Source: Chrysomallon squamiferum
Lineage: Eukaryota; Mollusca; Gastropoda; Neomphalida; Peltospiridae
Direction of reading: 5' to 3'
DNA length: 64,000 bases
Assembly (NCBI GenBank): GCA_012295275.1
Contig: CM022666.1
Span: 2,364,616 to 2,428,615 of the forward strand
The notes beneath the pieces are model-generated. The model saw nothing but the letters and a program-made list of their open reading frames with translations. It did no database searches and was not told the DNA's origin. This document shows positions 63,515 through 64,000 of this stretch, piece after piece. The first letter of the stretch is position 1. Each line of letters opens with the position of its first letter. Position numbers and translations under genes: made by a program.

Positions 63515-64000
63515 TTAAAAATGAATGCAAATACAAATATAATAAATTTTTAGTGTAATAATAAAAAAATTAATTAAAAGAAAAGTAAATAAAACAAACA
63601 GTTAACAAGAAAATATATAAATAACAGTATGTACGTAGACATGTCTGTTGTTTTCTTTATTACAGCATTCTGAATTATTTATTCCTAACTTTTATTTCCC
63701 GCATAACCAAATAATTAAACTGATTATGTATGAAACATGTTGCTGTTTTATTAAATATTTACCTCTGCAAGTTTTCCTGAGGGATACAAACGATCAAGAC
63801 AGTCAGAAGCTCGCTGAGCAAGGGGAAATAACTCTTGTTCAATTGTTGAATGACTTTTTGAAGCAACCTTTACACTGAAATAAAAAAAGTAAAAATAAAA
63901 TGATTATCTTTGATCCATAACTGCAGCTACTATTACTACTACTGCTGCTACTGCCAGCTGTAATAATAATAATAATAATCATTTCACCATAATAGGAGTA
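56475..64000 (-). CDS. Diacylglycerol kinase delta/eta-type, 3' exons with C-terminal SAM domain (5' end outside window)
   Basis: Minus-strand exons: 63874-63763, 58665-58570, 57952-57836, 57325-57074, 56570-56475, all joining in matching phases. The last two exons encode a SAM domain: [40 protein letters not shown] and [18 protein letters not shown]. The pattern [50 protein letters not shown] is that of type II kinases DGK-delta/eta, whose SAM polymerises and controls localisation. Upstream exons are helical and acidic, as in the segment between the catalytic accessory domain and the SAM. These enzymes phosphorylate diacylglycerol to phosphatidic acid. The catalytic domain is not in the window, so activity cannot be judged. 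The gene is convergent with eIF4A. Confidence 0.75.
57074..57325 (-). CDS. DGK exon d (SAM domain)
   Basis: 84 codons. A basic stretch ([31 protein letters not shown]) precedes the first four SAM helices. Donor GTAAAC immediately after RRDLK. Confidence 0.85.
57836..57952 (-). CDS. DGK exon c (GC donor)
   Basis: Encodes [39 protein letters not shown]: 39 codons, phase 0 on both sides. Acceptor GTTACAG. The only donor with good context that keeps phase 0 is GAG|GCAAGT, a GC-AG intron. Confidence 0.72.
58570..58665 (-). CDS. DGK exon b
   Basis: Encodes [32 protein letters not shown]. The other two frames are closed by stops. Donor GTACGA is weak but phase 0 fits both neighbours. Confidence 0.72.
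60870..61100. repeat. Long interrupted (AAT)n microsatellite
   Basis: ATA/AAT trinucleotides for over 200 bp, purest at 61000-61070. Its poly-Leu/poly-Ile frames are artefacts. Confidence 0.95.
62241..62423. repeat. 61-bp tandem repeat, 3 copies
   Basis: AATAAATGTTATACTAACTT starts at 62241, 62302 and 62363. The three units are nearly identical, so the expansion is recent. Confidence 0.92.
63477..63512. repeat. (TA)n microsatellite
   Basis: Pure TA dinucleotides in the DGK intron. Confidence 0.9.
63763..63874 (-). CDS. DGK exon a (first in window)
   Basis: Acceptor TTTATTTCAG, donor GTAAAT. Encodes [36 protein letters not shown]. Phase 2 in, phase 0 out. Confidence 0.72.

Larger units (their letters stand above)
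58700..63740. other. Large DGK intron, repeat-rich, no gene seen
   Basis: Five kilobases of A/T-rich DNA with AAAT/TTAT microsatellites (59515-59570, 59695-59715, 60785-60820, 62770-62800), TTA runs (59028-59055), a long AAT tract and poly(A) at 61285-61317. The more complex stretches at 59340-59510 and 61130-61265 show no open frame or conserved protein. Confidence 0.6.

Overview
This is eukaryotic nuclear DNA: very AT-rich, full of microsatellites and homopolymers, with protein genes split into short exons by AT-rich introns. Protein sequence and intron style suggest a lophotrochozoan, most likely a mollusc (inference; the species cannot be named from the window). There are no bacterial genes, CRISPR arrays or tRNA/rRNA genes that I can support.

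Layout. (1) About 0.4-8.4 kb, minus strand: an XRRA1-like leucine-rich-repeat gene. I traced eleven coding exons, from the initiator ATG at 8415 to an acidic C-terminal exon at 428-640. (2) About 9.2-31.6 kb: a long array of direct repeats between the divergent XRRA1 and eIF4A genes. It has S units of about 1.42 kb and L units of about 3.15 kb that share a core. Older, diverged copies lie at both edges, and one piece at the left edge is inverted. (3) 31.5-35.2 kb: a 400-bp tandem duplication, then a regulatory stretch rich in CRE/AP-1/bZIP-type sites. It includes two perfect TGACGTCA palindromes and a candidate alternative 5' exon at 34372. (4) 35.2-48.05 kb, plus strand: a complete nine-exon eIF4A DEAD-box helicase gene (413 codons). 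Its start site is 5'TOP-like and its poly(A) signal is at 48041. Introns 4 and 5 each hold two copies of a ~131-143-nt sequence with every hallmark of box H/ACA snoRNAs. Intron 4 also holds a hAT-like non-autonomous transposon and intron 6 a mariner-like fragment. (5) 48.05-56.47 kb: gene-free AT-rich DNA with minisatellites, probably the 3' UTR and downstream region of the next gene. (6) 56.5-64 kb, minus strand: the 3' end of a diacylglycerol kinase delta/eta-type gene (five exons, C-terminal SAM domain), open at the right edge. It is convergent with eIF4A.

The most interesting items are: the four intronic H/ACA snoRNA candidates, with a covarying stem pair and a guide pocket that matches a conserved 18S rRNA segment; a duplicate of the XRRA1 promoter/exon 1 inside the same gene, in which 10 of 11 CpGs have decayed to TpG/CpA; the array itself; and the phase-compatible alternative eIF4A first exon with its own CCAAT/CRE promoter.
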